A stretch of DNA of 64,000 nt, from the NCBI GenBank assembly GCA_963713695.1, contig CAVQMU010000002.1:744001-808000 (forward strand), written 5' to 3'. The notes under the pieces are model-generated. The model saw nothing but the letters and a program-made list of their open reading frames with translations. It had not been told where the DNA came from and did not search any database. This DNA comes from Rhodoblastus sp963713695 (GTDB lineage Bacteria; Pseudomonadota; Alphaproteobacteria; Rhizobiales; Beijerinckiaceae). Positions 52,494 to 61,526 of the stretch are shown one piece after another; position 1 is the first letter of the stretch, and each line of letters begins with the position of its first letter. A program made the position numbers and the translations under genes.

Positions 52494-54681
52494 GACCTTG
52501 CTGTGGCTCCCCCCCGACGGGAAGGCGAACGAGCAGGGCGATCAGGGCGCGGTCCTGCATCAGCACGGTCCGCTCCTTGCGGTGGATCCACTTGACGGCG
52601 TCCTCGATATTTCTGCTGTCATTGAGCTTGGCTTCGGCCATCGCCCGTTCCGGCGTTATGTCGCCGCGCGTCCGCGGCGTCGCCGGCGGCAGGAAGGCTT
52701 CGTGCATCGCCTGGAATTCCGGGTCGGCGTGCAGCACGCGCAGTCCGTCGGCGTGATCGTGGCCGCGGGCCGCCATTTCCGCGCCCAGCGCATTGGCGCG
52801 GGCGGCGATCGGCGGCGCGGCGTTTTCTTCCGGCGTCACCAGCAGTCCCAGGCGCTTCAGCGCCAGGCCGATCGAGCGCTGGCCGCTGGCCCAGGAGAGG
52901 CCGATGGCGAGAATGAGGCCGGCGATGGTCGGCGACATCCAGGCCGCGAGCGAGGGCGAAATCAACAGACCCGCGACGAGCGAGATCACGCCGAGCGTGA
53001 CATGCGACCGGTGCCGCCGGACAATGGCCTTGAAGGGAATCGAGCCATCGTCGCGCCGCTGCGGCTCCCAGCCGGTGTCGAAGCCGAAGAGGATATGCAG
53101 CACGTGGCCGGTCTGGATCAGCATCATGATCGGCGCGAGCAGGGCCGACATCAGCACTTCGAACAGGGTGGAGAACAGGAGCCTGATCGCGCCGCCGGCG
53201 CCGCGCCGGGTCGGGCCGTCGATGAGCGCCAGGATCAGGCCGAACAGCTTTGGCGCCAGCAGAACCGCCATGGTCAGTTCGAACAGCTCGAGCGACCTTT
53301 CGGCGTCGAACCGCGGCCAGGTCGGGAAAAGCGCGAAATCCTTGGAGAAATATTCCGGCCTGATGTAGCTCGCCTGGAGAACGAGCAGGATGCCGACCAG
53401 CAATTGCGCCAGCCAGAAGGGCGATGCGAGATAGGCCATCACGCCCGTGGCGAAATGCTGGCGCGAGGCGGGATGCAGCCCCTTGCCCGGCAGGACGCGC
53501 AGATGCTGGAGATTGCCTTGGGCCCAGCGCCGGTCCCGCGCGGCGACGTCGATCAACGACGGCGGGCTTTCCTCGAAGGAGCCGCCGAGCGAGGGCAGCA
53601 TGTAGACAGAATATCCGGCGCGGCGCATCAGCGCCGCCTCGACGAAATCATGGCTCAGGATATGGCCGCCGAAGGGCGGCTTGCCCTTGAGGTGCGGCAG
53701 GCCGCAATGATCCGCGAAGGCCTTGACCCTGATGATCGCGTTATGGCCCCAGTAATTGCCGTCGCGGCCCATCCAGCAGGACAGGCCGTCGGCGATGACG
53801 GGACCATAGATGCGGGCGGCGAATTGCTGCACGCGGGCGAAAAGCGTGTTGCGGTTGATGATCAGCGGCAGCGTCTGGATGATGCCGGCGTCGGGATCCC
53901 CCTCCATGGCGGCGGCGAGGCTGACGATGGCGTGGCCGGTCATCAGGCTGTCGGCGTCGAGCACCAGCATGTGCGCGTAGGCGCCGCCCCAGCGCGTGAC
54001 GAAATCGGCGATATTGCCAGCCTTGCGCGCGATGTTCTTCGGGCGGTGGCGATAATAGACTTTCGCCCCGGGCCCGAGCGCGGCGCGGACCTCGGCGAAG
54101 GCGCGTTCTTCGGCGATCCAGACGTCGGGATCGGTCGTGTCCGAGAGGAAGAACCAGTCGAAGGAATCGCCGAGCCCCGTCGCGTCGACATCCTCGTAAA
54201 TCGCGCGCAGGGCGCCGAAGACGCGCGACGGCGCCTCGTTGTAGATCGGCATGACCACGGCGTTGCGCGTCGCGAGGCTTTCCGGCTGGGCCGGCGGCCG
54301 GGGGCGCTTGGCCAGCAGATGGACGAAGCCGACGACGCCGCCGGCGAAGGCGAGGGCGATCCAGGAGAAGTTGGCCAGGAACAGGACCAGCAGCATCCAT
54401 TTGAGGGTGGTGATGCCGCCCACGTCGATGACGCGGTACATTTCATAGCCGCCCCAGCAGGTGAGGACGAAGCCGCCGCCGAAGGTGACAATTCGCGACA
54501 GCAGGGGCGCGGCGAAATTCGCGACCGGCTTCCGGCGCCCGCTTTCCGCGTCAAAGCGCGACAGGCTCTGCTCCGGCATGGAAAGATGCGATTCCTCCGG
54601 CATGGCCGGGGGAATGGCGTGCGGAACGCCCGGGTCCCGGGCGATGATCGAAGGGGGGGCGGCGTCGGTCACGGCGTCCAT
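52489..54681 (-). CDS. opgH: Glucans biosynthesis glucosyltransferase OpgH/MdoH
   Basis: A 730-residue membrane glucosyltransferase that polymerises the beta-glucan backbone of osmoregulated periplasmic glucans. It has two N-terminal helices (IVTFGGGFVLTCWGGYEMYR; MLLVLFLANFSWIALAFAGG), the GT2 catalytic domain (VVMPIYNEAPSRVFGALRAI; DTTDPDVWIAEE; HMLVLDADSLMTG) and the RxxRW motif DRRWAQGNLQHLRVLPGKG. Several C-terminal helices follow. The last 13 bases of opgG overlap its start, so opgGH is one unit. Confidence 0.95.
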   Translation of the reverse strand: MDAVTDAAPPSIIARDPGVPHAIPPAMPEESHLSMPEQSLSRFDAESGRRKPVANFAAPLLSRIVTFGGGFVLTCWGGYEMYRVIDVGGITTLKWMLLVLFLANFSWIALAFAGGVVGFVHLLAKRPRPPAQPESLATRNAVVMPIYNEAPSRVFGALRAIYEDVDATGLGDSFDWFFLSDTTDPDVWIAEERAFAEVRAALGPGAKVYYRHRPKNIARKAGNIADFVTRWGGAYAHMLVLDADSLMTGHAIVSLAAAMEGDPDAGIIQTLPLIINRNTLFARVQQFAARIYGPVIADGLSCWMGRDGNYWGHNAIIRVKAFADHCGLPHLKGKPPFGGHILSHDFVEAALMRRAGYSVYMLPSLGGSFEESPPSLIDVAARDRRWAQGNLQHLRVLPGKGLHPASRQHFATGVMAYLASPFWLAQLLVGILLVLQASYIRPEYFSKDFALFPTWPRFDAERSLELFELTMAVLLAPKLFGLILALIDGPTRRGAGGAIRLLFSTLFEVLMSALLAPIMMLIQTGHVLHILFGFDTGWEPQRRDDGSIPFKAIVRRHRSHVTLGVISLVAGLLISPSLAAWMSPTIAGLILAIGLSWASGQRSIGLALKRLGLLVTPEENAAPPIAARANALGAEMAARGHDHADGLRVLHADPEFQAMHEAFLPPATPRTRGDITPERAMAEAKLNDSRNIEDAVKWIHRKERTVLMQDRALIALLVRLPVGGEPQQGR

Positions 54682-56201
54682 CTGTAAAGCCAGGTCTCCG
54701 AAATAGGCGCGCCCTGGACGTCAAGCGTCAGGCGCAGTTCGCACGCGTTGTCGCTGCCGGGATCGACATCAAAAACAACGCGGCAGCTCTTCTGTTCCGG
54801 CGCAAAATAGAGGTGGGACGCCGTGATCGTGTCGGGCGAGGCGGAAACATTGGCCTTGATATCGCTGAGGCGGGCCGGATCGGCAAGCGCGTCGCCGCGG
54901 AAATCGACTAGAAAGCGCCGCTGGTTTGCCGAAGCGCCGCGCCCGCAGCGGCTTCCCGCGACCACCGCGAGGGGCGGGCTCGAGGGCGGCGACCAGCACC
55001 AGAACTGGCGATAGGCGAAATCGGCCTGCTGGCCCTTGGCCAAGGCGGTCTTCGGCCTCCAGAAGGCGATCATGTTCTGGGCGGTTTCATTGTCCGAGGG
55101 GATCTCGACCAGTTCGACCGAGCCGGGGCCCCAGTCGCCGATCGGCTCGATCCATAGGGAGGGACGGCGTTCCCAATGCTGGATGTCGTCCTGGTAGTCG
55201 CTGAAATCCCGCCGTTTTTGCAAAAAGCCGAAGCCTTTCGGATTCTGGTCGACAAATTCCGAAATCTGCAAGCCGTTGCGGTTGGCGACGGGGCGCCAGA
55301 GCCATTCGCCGGCGCCGGTCAGCATCTGCAAGCCGCCCGTTTCGGTTGCGGCCTCGCGGATATCGTCGAAGCCGCGCCGGTCGATCGGGCCGAAAAGGTT
55401 GATGGCGCTCATCGTTCCCAGGCCGAAACTGTCGATGCCCACCCGTGGAAAAAGCGCGCATTCGGTGTCGATGATCGTCGCGTCGCCCGGATGAATGGTG
55501 AAGCGATAGGCTCCGGCGATGCTCTCCGAATCGAGCAGGGCGTTGATGGTCAGCGCGTTGGAGGCGCGGGTTGTCTTTTCGATCCAGACGGATCTGAAGA
55601 CCGGGAATTCCTCGCCGCGCGCATCGCCCGTTCGGATCGACAGGCCTCGCGCCTGCACGCCGGGCGCCTGTCCCGGCGCCAGCGAGCGGAAGAAGCTTGC
55701 GCCCTGGAAGATCGCCACTTCCTGCAAGTCGCCCGCGTTCGTGCGGTTCAGGATGCGGAAGCCGGAGAAATCGAGATCTTTCGGCGGGGCGCTGAGATTG
55801 ACGCCGGCGAAGATGAAATTCGCCGCATCGTATCTGAGCCGCGTCGCGGCGCCGTTGTCGACGAGATTGATCTGCATCGGCGTGGTGAAGACGAAACCGC
55901 GATGCAGCGGCTCGATCACGAATCCCGCGGGGTCGTTGAGCCAGATCAACCCTTCCGGCTTTGCGTGGATCGCCGAATAGGCCTCGAAGCTAAGGTTGGA
56001 GAGCGGGCCGGGCAGATCGGGCGCGGAAGGGGCTGAAAACGGCTTTTGCGCCAGGGCCCTGGCCGCATCGACCACCGAAGAGTTTGAGAAGGCAGCCTGC
56101 GCCGTAGCCGGCTTGTCATCCGCCAGGGCGACGGAGGGGCCGGAGGCGGCGAATGCGGCCAATCCTCCCGCCAATTGCAAGACATCCCGTCGCTTCAACA
56201 T
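54669..56201 (-). CDS. opgG: Glucan biosynthesis protein OpgG/MdoG
   Basis: A periplasmic protein of 510 residues required for OPG assembly. A Tat signal with KRRDVLQLAGGLAAFAASG starts it. Domains: N-terminal carbohydrate-binding beta-sandwich (LSFEAYSAIHAKPEGLIWL), then FFRSLAPGQAPGVQARGLSI and the conserved FPVFRSVWIEKTT, DQNPKGFGFLQKRRDFSDYQD, WERRPSLWIEPIGDWG, and PSDNETAQNMIAFWRPK. Start at ATG 56201, because the N-terminal extension up to 56327 has no signal features. Complete and upstream of opgH. Confidence 0.95.
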   Translation of the reverse strand: MLKRRDVLQLAGGLAAFAASGPSVALADDKPATAQAAFSNSSVVDAARALAQKPFSAPSAPDLPGPLSNLSFEAYSAIHAKPEGLIWLNDPAGFVIEPLHRGFVFTTPMQINLVDNGAATRLRYDAANFIFAGVNLSAPPKDLDFSGFRILNRTNAGDLQEVAIFQGASFFRSLAPGQAPGVQARGLSIRTGDARGEEFPVFRSVWIEKTTRASNALTINALLDSESIAGAYRFTIHPGDATIIDTECALFPRVGIDSFGLGTMSAINLFGPIDRRGFDDIREAATETGGLQMLTGAGEWLWRPVANRNGLQISEFVDQNPKGFGFLQKRRDFSDYQDDIQHWERRPSLWIEPIGDWGPGSVELVEIPSDNETAQNMIAFWRPKTALAKGQQADFAYRQFWCWSPPSSPPLAVVAGSRCGRGASANQRRFLVDFRGDALADPARLSDIKANVSASPDTITASHLYFAPEQKSCRVVFDVDPGSDNACELRLTLDVQGAPISETWLYRWTP

Positions 56202-56460
56202 GGGCGAAGCAGTCCAATCCCTGTATATGTCGCATTTCGCTGAGCCGGACCCCGATCCTGCAAGGGAACCGGGGGCCGCTTCGCCCGAGCCACAGGTCTG
56301 CGGCGGCAAAAATGCTGTTAGACGCAAATCAGGGCGACATATAACGCAATTTATGGCCGAGGCGAGGCTGATTTTTTGCTTTGCCGGATTTTGACGGTCC
56401 CTTATACGTTCGTCGTTTCGCCGAGCCCGCTGGCATGGCTGGCGCGATCAGGGATTTTGC

Positions 56461-57832
56461 ATGACGACGACGCAACGAGCGGAAAAGGGTTGCCTGGCGA
56501 TTGTGCTGGCGGCCGGCGAAGGCAAGCGAATGCGCTCCAGCCTGCCGAAAGCCCTGCACAAGATCGCGGGACGCTCGATGCTCGCCCATGTGCTCGACGC
56601 CGTGCGGAAAGCCGGCGCCGACCATGTCGCCGTCGTCGTCGGTCCCGACCGCGCCGATGTCGCCGCCGAAGCTGCAAGAGCGGCGCCCGGCGCCAAGATT
56701 TTCGTGCAGGCCGAACGGCGCGGCACCGCCCATGCGGTTTTGGCCGCGCGCGACGCTTTGTCGCAGGGTTTTGCCAACGTGCTCGTTGTTTTCGCCGATA
56801 CGCCGCTGGTGCGGCCGGAGACATTTGCCGCCTTGCGCCAAAAGCGGGCGGCGGGCGCCGATGTGGTCGCGCTTGGCTTCGAGCCGGCCGACCCGACCGG
56901 CTATGGCCGCCTGCTGACCGATGCCGAGGGAAAGCTGCTGGCGATTCGCGAGCACAAGGACGCAAGCGAGGCCGAGCGCGCCACAAGGCTTTGCAACGCC
57001 GGCCTGATGGCGCTCGACGGCGCGAGGGCGCTCGAACTGGCTCGAAAGCATCGGCTGCGACAACGCCCAGAAGGAATTTTACCTGCCAGACGCGGTCGAG
57101 GTCGCGCGGCGCGGCGGCGCGGCCTGCGCCATCGTCAAGGCCGAAGCCGGTGAGGTTCTCGGCGTCAACGACCGCGCCCAGCTCGCCGAGGCCGAGGCTG
57201 AAATCCAGCGTCGGCTGCGGCTCGCCGCAATGCTTGGCGGCGCGACGCTCATCGCGCCGGAGACGGTTTTTTTCAGCCATGATACGGCTTTGGGCGAGGA
57301 CGTGCTGGTCGAGCCGCATGTCGTGTTCGGTCCCGGCGTTACAGTCGGCGAGGGCGCGGTCGTCCACGCCTTCTCGCATCTCGAGGGCGCAAGCCTCGGC
57401 AAGGGCGCGACGGTCGGCCCCTATGCGCGGCTTCGGCCCGGCGCGAACCTGGCTGCCGGGGCCAAGATCGGCAATTTCGTCGAGATCAAGAAGGCGGAGA
57501 TCGGCGAAGGCGCCAAGGTCAACCATCTCACCTATATCGGCGACGCGACCATCGGCCCGCGCGCCAATATTGGCGCGGGCGTAATCACCTGCAACTACGA
57601 CGGGTTCCTGAAATATCGCACTGTTATCGGCGCGGACGCCTTCATCGGCTCCAATTCCGCCCTGGTCGCGCCGGTCGAAATCGGCGCTGGCGCCTTTGTC
57701 GGGTCGGGCTCGGTGGTGACGCGCGACGTCGCCGCGAATTCGCTCGCCGTGGCGCGCGGGCGGCAACAGGAGAAGGCCGGCTGGGCGAATGTCTTCCGCA
57801 AAAAGATGGCGGCGCTCAAGGCGGCCAAATGA
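56461..57832 (+). CDS. glmU: Bifunctional GlmU (GlcNAc-1-phosphate uridyltransferase / acetyltransferase), frameshifted in this sequence
   Basis: Makes UDP-GlcNAc for peptidoglycan and LPS. The N-terminal pyrophosphorylase has AIVLAAGEGKRMRSSLPKAL, AERRGTAHAVLAAR, VFADTPLVRPE and GYGRLLTDAEGK. At 57044-57052 (GAAAGCATC) the frame changes and the second frame continues CDNAQKEFYLPDAVEVARRG into the left-handed beta-helix acetyltransferase (LIAPETVFFSHDTALGEDV; GPYARLRPGANLAAGAKIG; GDATIGPRANIGAGVITCNY). Removing four bases AGCA gives ARIGCDNAQ, matching the family, and leaves GAATC. Repaired length about 456. Followed by glmS. Confidence 0.95.
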
Positions 57833-57908
57833 TTGCGTGTCGCTTACGGCTTTCGGTTTTCGCAATTCCCCTTTTGCCGCGGGGCTTTCAACATAAAATT
57901 CAGCTGGA

Positions 57909-57966
57909 TGTGACGTCTGACCGGTTGGGAATGCCGCGGGTCACATAAACTGTCACGAAAAGTGAC
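57909..57966. promoter_or_regulatory. Array of GTCAC/GTGAC half-sites upstream of glmS
   Basis: TGTGAC (57909-57914) and GTCACA (57940-57945) form one inverted pair; GTCAC (57952-57956) and GTGAC (57962-57966) form a tight dyad with loop GAAAA. Three of the four are within 27 bases, 65-90 bases before the glmS ATG. It could be an operator or a 5' leader hairpin; no known protein is assigned. Function inferred only. Confidence 0.35.
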
Positions 57967-58030
57967 TTGCGCGCAGGGCGGTCAACAAGGATTGCTGCAC
58001 TGCGGGACTTATCCAAAAGGGGCTTCATTC

Positions 58031-59860
58031 ATGTGCGGCATTGTCGGCATTCTCGGTCAGGGCCCCGTTGCAGGCTCGCTGGTCGACGCGCTGAAGCGTC
58101 TCGAATATCGCGGATATGATTCGGCCGGCATCGCCACGCTGGAGGGCGGAAAGCTGGAGCGCCGCCGCGCCGAGGGCAAGTTGCGCAATCTTGAAGCGCT
58201 GCTGCGGGAAAAACCGCTCGACGGCTCTGTCGGCATCGGCCACACCCGCTGGGCGACGCATGGACGACCCACGGAAAACAACGCCCATCCGCACATGACC
58301 GAAAGGCTTGCTGTGGTGCATAACGGCATCATCGAGAATTTCCGCGAATTGCGCGACGGTCTCGCGGCCAGGGGACACGTCTTCGTCACCCAGACCGATA
58401 CGGAGGCGGTGGCCCATCTCGTCACCGACCAGATCGACAAGGGATTGTCGCCGGAACAGGCGGTGGCCGCCAGCCTGCCACTGCTCAAGGGCGCCTTCGC
58501 CCTGGCCTTCCTGTTCGAGGGAGAGCAAAACCTGCTGATCGGCGCGCGGCGCGGCGCGCCCCTGGCGGTCGGCTACGGCGAGGGCGGTGAAATGTATCTC
58601 GGCTCCGACGCCCTGGCCCTGGCGGCCTTCACGGATACGATCACCTATCTCGAGGACGGCGACTGGGTGATCCTGCGTCGCGGCTCGGCCGAATTTCGCG
58701 ACGAGGCCAACCAGCCCGTGGTCAGGCCCAAGCTGAAGACCCAGGCCTCGGCCTTTCTCGTCGACAAGGGCAATTACCGCCATTTCATGGCCAAGGAAAT
58801 CCACGAGCAGCCGGAAGTCGTGGCGCGCACGCTCGCCCATTACATCGATTTTTCCAGTTCCTCCGTGCGCCTGCCATTCGAATTGCCTTTCGACGCGAAA
58901 AAGCTGACGGGCATCACCATCACCGCCTGCGGCACTGCCTATTACGCCGGCCTCGTCGCCAAATACTGGTTCGAGCGCTTTGCCCGCCTGCGCGTTGAAA
59001 TCGACGTGGCCTCGGAATTCCGCTACCGCGAAGCGCCCTTGCCCGACGAGGGGCTGATGATCGTCGTGTCGCAATCGGGCGAGACGGCGGACACGCTCGC
59101 CGGCCTGCGCTACGCCAAGGCGCACGGCCAGAAGATCATCGGCGTGGTCAATGTTCCCACATCGACGATTGCGCGCGAGGCCGATGTCGCGGCGCCGACG
59201 CTGGCGGGGCCGGAGATCGGCGTCGCCTCGACCAAGGCCTTCACCTGCCAGCTCACGGTGCTGGCGGCCCTTGCCCTGGCGCTCGGGCGTGAGCGCGGCG
59301 TGCTCGACCGCGAGACGGAACAGCGGCTGATCAACGAATTGATGGTGGTCCCGGGCTTGCTCGCGGAAGTCATGAAGCTCGAGACGGGCATCGAGACGCT
59401 GGCGCATCAGCTCGGCAAGGCGACGGACGTGCTCTATCTCGGCCGCGGCACCTCCTATCCGCTGGCGCTTGAAGGCGCTCTCAAGCTGAAGGAAATCTCC
59501 TATATTCACGCGGAAGGCTATGCGGCGGGCGAGTTGAAGCACGGGCCGATCGCGCTGATCGACGAGCAATTGCCGGTGATCGTTATCGCGCCGACCGATC
59601 CGGTGCTGGAAAAGACCATTTCCAACCTGCAGGAGGTTTCCGCGCGGGGCGGGAGGATCATCATGGTCGCGGATAATCATGCGATCGAAGAGGCGGCGGT
59701 GACGTTGGCGGGCGAAATCTGCATGCCTGACATGGCGCCCGACTTTTCCGCCATCGTCTATGCCGCGCCGATCCAGATGCTGGCCTATTACACCGCGGTC
59801 TTCATGGGCAAGGACGTCGACCAACCGAGGAATCTCGCAAAGAGCGTCACGGTGGAATAG
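58031..59860 (+). CDS. glmS: Glutamine-fructose-6-phosphate aminotransferase (isomerizing)
   Basis: First step of hexosamine synthesis. The 609-residue protein begins MCGIVGILGQG with the catalytic Cys after Met cleavage, the glutaminase domain HTRWATHGRPTENNAHPH, and two SIS domains (ITACGTAYYAGLVAKYWFE; VSQSGETADTLAGLRYAK; STKAFTCQLTVLAALAL; YLGRGTSYPLALEGALKLKE), ending DQPRNLAKSVTVE. GGGGC precedes the ATG. Adjacent to glmU on the same strand, as in many Hyphomicrobiales. Confidence 0.96.
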   Translation: MCGIVGILGQGPVAGSLVDALKRLEYRGYDSAGIATLEGGKLERRRAEGKLRNLEALLREKPLDGSVGIGHTRWATHGRPTENNAHPHMTERLAVVHNGIIENFRELRDGLAARGHVFVTQTDTEAVAHLVTDQIDKGLSPEQAVAASLPLLKGAFALAFLFEGEQNLLIGARRGAPLAVGYGEGGEMYLGSDALALAAFTDTITYLEDGDWVILRRGSAEFRDEANQPVVRPKLKTQASAFLVDKGNYRHFMAKEIHEQPEVVARTLAHYIDFSSSSVRLPFELPFDAKKLTGITITACGTAYYAGLVAKYWFERFARLRVEIDVASEFRYREAPLPDEGLMIVVSQSGETADTLAGLRYAKAHGQKIIGVVNVPTSTIAREADVAAPTLAGPEIGVASTKAFTCQLTVLAALALALGRERGVLDRETEQRLINELMVVPGLLAEVMKLETGIETLAHQLGKATDVLYLGRGTSYPLALEGALKLKEISYIHAEGYAAGELKHGPIALIDEQLPVIVIAPTDPVLEKTISNLQEVSARGGRIIMVADNHAIEEAAVTLAGEICMPDMAPDFSAIVYAAPIQMLAYYTAVFMGKDVDQPRNLAKSVTVE

Positions 59861-60079
59861 GACTGGGATAATCCGGCGTCGAAAACGCGCTGAAAGTGGA
59901 GGCTATTGCTTTGGCGACATTGGCGGAAAAAGAAAAATAGGGAAATGGCGACCGTCTCATGCTCGCATGCTCCCCCTGAGGGGTTCCTCCCGCGCCGGCT
60001 ATGCGTCATTTCCAAGTTGGCCTTCCTCTTCGAATCGGCGGCCCTGTCGTGTGCCACGATCATTATGGCTTGGCGCCCA

Positions 60080-61030
60080 TCATTGCCGCGCCCTGACCTC
60101 TATCGTCAGATGCGACAAGGTCTTGAAGTTTTGTAGTTTTTCCCGATAGAAGGCCTCGCTTCGCTGCTGTGTGGTGACCACCGACAAGATGGCGCCGAGA
60201 TGGCCCGGCCCCAGCCGCCACAGATGAACGTCAGCGAGGCTGTCGCCGTCGCCTTCGATCGCGCCGCGCAAATTTTCTGTCATGGCCTTGTCGGGGTTCA
60301 TGTCGAGCAGAATGGCGCTGGTGTCGCGGATCAGCGTCAAGGCCCATGAGGCGATGACGAAGGCGCCGACGATGCCGGCGAGCGGGTCCATCCACAGCCA
60401 GCCGAAGCTCTTCGCCAGCAGCAGACCGACGATGACCAGCACGGAGACGGCCGCGTCGGCAATCACATGCACCAGCGCCGCGCGAAAATTGTTGTCGCGG
60501 TGATGGTGATGATCGTCATGGTCGTGATCATGGTCATGCCCATGCTCGTGCGCATGATCGTGGCCGTGATGGTGATGGTCGCCGCCGAGCAGCCAGGCGC
60601 TGGCGAGATTGACCGCGAGGCCGAGGCAGGCGACCGGAATGGCTTCCGCGAATTTGATCGGCACGGGATCGAACAGGCGGGAAATGGCTTCATAGCCGAT
60701 CAGCAGGGCGATCATCGCCAGGATCAGCGCGCTGGTGAAGCCCGCGAGGTCGCCGAGCTTTCCGGTGCCAAAGGTGAAGCGCGGATCGCCCGCATAGCGG
60801 CGGGCGTAGGTGTAGGCCAGCGCGGCCAGCAGCAGCGCGCCGGCATGGGTGCTCATGTGGACGCCGTCGGCGACGAGCGCCACCGAGCCGAACAGCCAGC
60901 CGCCGACGATTTCGAGAACCATCATGGCTGTGCAAAGCCAGATCACCGCCCAGGTCTTCTTCTCGCTGGTTTCGTGCTGTTCGCCGAGAAAAAAATGGTC
61001 GTGGAAGGCTTCGGCGGGACTATCGCTCAT
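60080..61030 (-). CDS. dmeF: Cation diffusion facilitator, DmeF-like (Co/Ni efflux)
   Basis: A 316-residue CDF transporter. Six helices are interrupted by a histidine-rich loop (residues about 150-178; alternating H-D/H-E runs such as HGHDHAHEHGHDHDHDHDD), which binds metal. Helix metal ligands are in VALVADGVHMSTHAG and LVHVIADAAVSVL. The start has GAGG upstream. It lies 7 bases after dmeR on the same strand, a conserved alphaproteobacterial pair for cobalt and nickel resistance. The C-terminal cytosolic domain is complete. Confidence 0.9.
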   Translation of the reverse strand: MSDSPAEAFHDHFFLGEQHETSEKKTWAVIWLCTAMMVLEIVGGWLFGSVALVADGVHMSTHAGALLLAALAYTYARRYAGDPRFTFGTGKLGDLAGFTSALILAMIALLIGYEAISRLFDPVPIKFAEAIPVACLGLAVNLASAWLLGGDHHHHGHDHAHEHGHDHDHDHDDHHHHRDNNFRAALVHVIADAAVSVLVIVGLLLAKSFGWLWMDPLAGIVGAFVIASWALTLIRDTSAILLDMNPDKAMTENLRGAIEGDGDSLADVHLWRLGPGHLGAILSVVTTQQRSEAFYREKLQNFKTLSHLTIEVRARQ

Positions 61031-61037
61031 TCGGGCC

Positions 61038-61316
61038 TCATTTCAGATAGGTTCGGACGACATCGAGCAACTGCCCGGCTGCGTCCCGGTCGAGTGCGCC
61101 TGGATGTTTCTCATTATCAACGAGATGTGTCAGGACGTGGTCTTCGACTACCTCGGCCATCAGCCCCGCCATCGCGCCCCGCGCGGCGGCGATCAGATGC
61201 ATGACCTTCTCGCAACCCGCCTCGCTCTCGAGCGCCCTCTCGACCGCCTCGACCTGCCCGCGAATGCGCCTGATGCGGGCGAGGAGCTTCTGCTTTTCGT
61301 GGATCGTGTGAGTCAT
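61038..61316 (-). CDS. dmeR: DmeR-type metal-responsive repressor (CsoR/RcnR family)
   Basis: A 92-residue all-helical tetramer repressor. His3, Cys35, His60 and His64 are all present, matching the Ni/Co ligands of RcnR and DmeR. The helix sequence QKLLARIRRIRGQVEAVERA is typical. A G-tract operator (61331-61350) lies just upstream, so autoregulation of dmeRF is expected. Divergent from the acyltransferase. Confidence 0.9.
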   Translation of the reverse strand: MTHTIHEKQKLLARIRRIRGQVEAVERALESEAGCEKVMHLIAAARGAMAGLMAEVVEDHVLTHLVDNEKHPGALDRDAAGQLLDVVRTYLK

Positions 61317-61330
61317 GAGCCAAACATAAC

Positions 61331-61350
61331 ATACCCCCTGACCCTATACC
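61331..61350 (-). promoter_or_regulatory. Candidate DmeR operator
   Basis: On the minus strand the G-tract reads TAGGGTCAGGGGGTAT within 61331-61350, 15-34 bases before the dmeR start. It resembles the A/T-flanked G-tract operators of RcnR/DmeR. The match is imperfect, and the assignment is inference. Confidence 0.45.
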
Positions 61351-61526
61351 ACGAAATTGGCGCAAAATTTTCGATTGCCGGACCGCCCTAGGCGAGACCC
61401 GATCCTTGCTTGGCTGTCCAAAGGGAAAGCCGCTGTATCGCCGTCCATTGCACAAATGGCGAATTAACCTTTGCCTGCCAAATTCTGCGTGAGCTCCAGG
61501 GGCTCCAAAAAGATGAACTGCGCCCC

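Noticed and set aside
51928..54687. 919-codon plus-strand frame across the coiled-coil gene and opgH
   Set aside because: Antisense to OpgH, which has clear catalytic motifs. Composition (Arg, Asp, Gly, His repeats) indicates a shadow.
59861..60079. Gap after glmS with a 92-codon minus frame
   Set aside because: No motif, no ribosome binding site and poor start; nothing assigned in this gap.
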